Of a stretch of DNA of 14,428 nucleotides, positions 13,652 through 14,428 are shown one piece after another. Position 1 is the stretch's first letter, and the number at the start of each line of letters is the position of its first letter. Both the position numbers and the translations under genes were made by a program. Location: assembly GCA_964346545.1 (NCBI GenBank), contig CAYFVR010000117.1:1-14428 (forward strand). The letters are read 5' to 3'. Source of the stretch: CAYFVR01 sp964346545 (GTDB taxonomy: Bacteria; Desulfobacterota; Desulfobacteria; Desulfobacterales; Desulfococcaceae). The notes beneath the pieces are model-generated. The model was not told where the DNA came from, made no database searches, and was given only the letters and a program-made list of their open reading frames with translations.

Positions 13652-14254
13652 GTGAAAGAAATCGACGCCCGGGGACTGGCGTGTCCCGCGCCCGTGTTGC
13701 AAACCAAGGCCGCCGTGCAGGAAGGCGTGCCGGACGGCGTGAAAATCATCGTGGACAACGCCGCGTCCCAACAGAACGTCCAGCGGTTTCTGGAATCCCA
13801 AGGCTTTCGAACCGAATTGGAACGGGCCGGCACGGATTTCCGGGTGGTCGGCATGGGCGGCGATTCCGTCGCGGCGTCTCCGAAGCCGGAAGCCGCCGCG
13901 AGGCCAAAGGCAGACGCTCGGAAAATCATGGTCATGTGCGCCACGGATCGGATGGGCGCCGGCGACGACGTGCTGGGGCGAAAGTTGATGATCAATTTCA
14001 TCAAAACGCTGAAGGAGATCGGGCCGGAGCTGTGGCGGCTGGTGTTCGTCAACGCCGGCGTCAAATTGGCCATCGACGGCTCGGAAGTGCTGCCGGAGCT
14101 GAAGGAATTCGAGGAAAACGGCCTAAAAATACTCGTCTGCGGCACCTGCCTGACCCATTTCGACCTGCTGGAACGCAAAAAGGCCGGCGAAACCACCAAC
14201 ATGCTCGACATCGTCACGGCCATGCAGTTGGCGGACAAGGTGATCAGTGTGTAG
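13652..14254 (+). CDS. yedF: Sulfurtransferase-like selenium metabolism protein YedF
   Basis: YedF proteins occur with selD in selenium-using bacteria; the exact role is unknown, with selenium or sulfur relay proposed. Of 200 residues, 1-70 are a TusA-like domain (KEIDARGLACPAPVLQTKAA, Cys11 in the CPxP motif). An Ala/Pro/Lys linker follows (72-90), then a DsrE/F-like domain (KIMVMCATDRMGAGDD, LGRKLMINFIKTL, and LVCGTCLTHFDLLERKKAGE with Cys163 and Cys166). GTG 13652 is chosen because GGAGGG lies seven bases upstream and the family normally begins at the KEIDARGL stretch. An in-frame ATG at 13598, overlapping the selD stop, would add 18 low-complexity residues. Probably cotranscribed with selD, 53 bases upstream. 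Confidence 0.92.
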   Translation: MKEIDARGLACPAPVLQTKAAVQEGVPDGVKIIVDNAASQQNVQRFLESQGFRTELERAGTDFRVVGMGGDSVAASPKPEAAARPKADARKIMVMCATDRMGAGDDVLGRKLMINFIKTLKEIGPELWRLVFVNAGVKLAIDGSEVLPELKEFEENGLKILVCGTCLTHFDLLERKKAGETTNMLDIVTAMQLADKVISV

Positions 14255-14285
14255 GGCATGTGATGCCCCTTCCCGGCGATCCGGG
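14254..14285 (+). terminator. Two small hairpins after yedF, weak terminator candidate
   Basis: GGGCAT-GTG-ATGCCC (14254-14268) and CCCGG-CGAT-CCGGG (14272-14285) follow the yedF stop directly. Neither is followed by a T run, so termination is uncertain. Confidence 0.25.
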
Positions 14286-14365
14286 GGAAAGCATTGGACA
14301 GGCGTTTTCCTTTGGATTATCCTGATCGAAAGAATCGACGAAAAAACAGGGGAAAGGCCGCCGGG

Positions 14366-14428
14366 ATGGAAAGAGCCACCGAACTTCGGGGAATTGTGCG
14401 ATCCACCAAGCTCGTGCCGCTGCGGGGG
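14366..14428 (+). CDS. Start of an unrecognised gene cut by the right edge
   Basis: ATG 14366 opens a frame that stays open for 21 codons to the window end, beginning MERATELRGIVRSTKLVPLR. GGGGAAAGG lies upstream as a possible ribosome site. The fragment is too short to assign. It has the same orientation as yedF and might continue the selenium group, but nothing in the visible residues shows this. Confidence 0.35.
   Translation, partial: MERATELRGIVRSTKLVPLRG

Noticed and set aside
12599..14254. Long open frame suggesting a SelD-YedF fusion
   Set aside because: Over 12599-13597 this frame is out of phase with SelD and gives Arg/Gly-rich nonsense typical of shadows in GC-rich DNA; only the yedF part is real.

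Overview
The window looks like draft or metagenome-assembled sequence, since it holds two runs of exactly 100 N, from a high-GC anaerobic bacterium. The gene families point to a Desulfobacterota (deltaproteobacteria)-like host: an oxygen-sensitive double-cubane-cluster reductase with its activase, a TudS-like iron-sulfur protein, a selenium module with a selenocysteine-containing SelD and YedF, and a BtrH/ACP/ketosynthase lipid locus. The taxonomic guess is inference; no rRNA, tRNA or phylogenetic marker is present.

Left part (1-3577). A HicA toxin gene is cut by the left edge. It converges on a leftward alpha/beta hydrolase whose 5' end is lost in the first N gap. Next, leftward, come a large DAK2-DegV protein (a fatty-acid-kinase FakA/FakB-like fusion) and, one base upstream of it, a hotdog acyl-CoA thioesterase. 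The second N gap, inside the DAK2-DegV gene, is an assembly artefact: the same 55 bp lie on both sides, and removing one copy plus the N run gives one uninterrupted frame of 592 residues.

Middle part (3578-7976). A 340-base divergent intergenic region is followed by a rightward operon: a small HTH-like protein of unknown function, a BtrH-type acyl-ACP transferase, an acyl carrier protein, a ketosynthase with an intact Cys-His-His triad, and a ketosynthase-like chain-length-factor protein lacking the active-site Cys. The last four are joined by 4-base start/stop overlaps. With the divergent thioesterase this resembles a stripped-down aryl-polyene / type II polyketide locus, ending in an acyl transfer whose acceptor is unknown. 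This is the best candidate here for an undescribed system.

Right part (8380-14428). A second rightward operon encodes a double-cubane-cluster reductase, its ATP-dependent activase, a TudS-related putative desulfidase, and the substrate-binding protein and permease of a polar amino acid-type ABC importer; no ATPase is present. It is followed by selD, in which an in-frame UGA encodes selenocysteine, and yedF. The first 21 codons of an unrecognised gene may lie at the right edge. The set suggests uptake and reductive processing of a sulfur or selenium compound, but this is inference.

A dispersed palindromic element (three divergent copies, near 260-315, 1176-1226 and 3796-3847) lies in three intergenic spaces. 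No CRISPR array, insertion sequence, tRNA or rRNA was seen.
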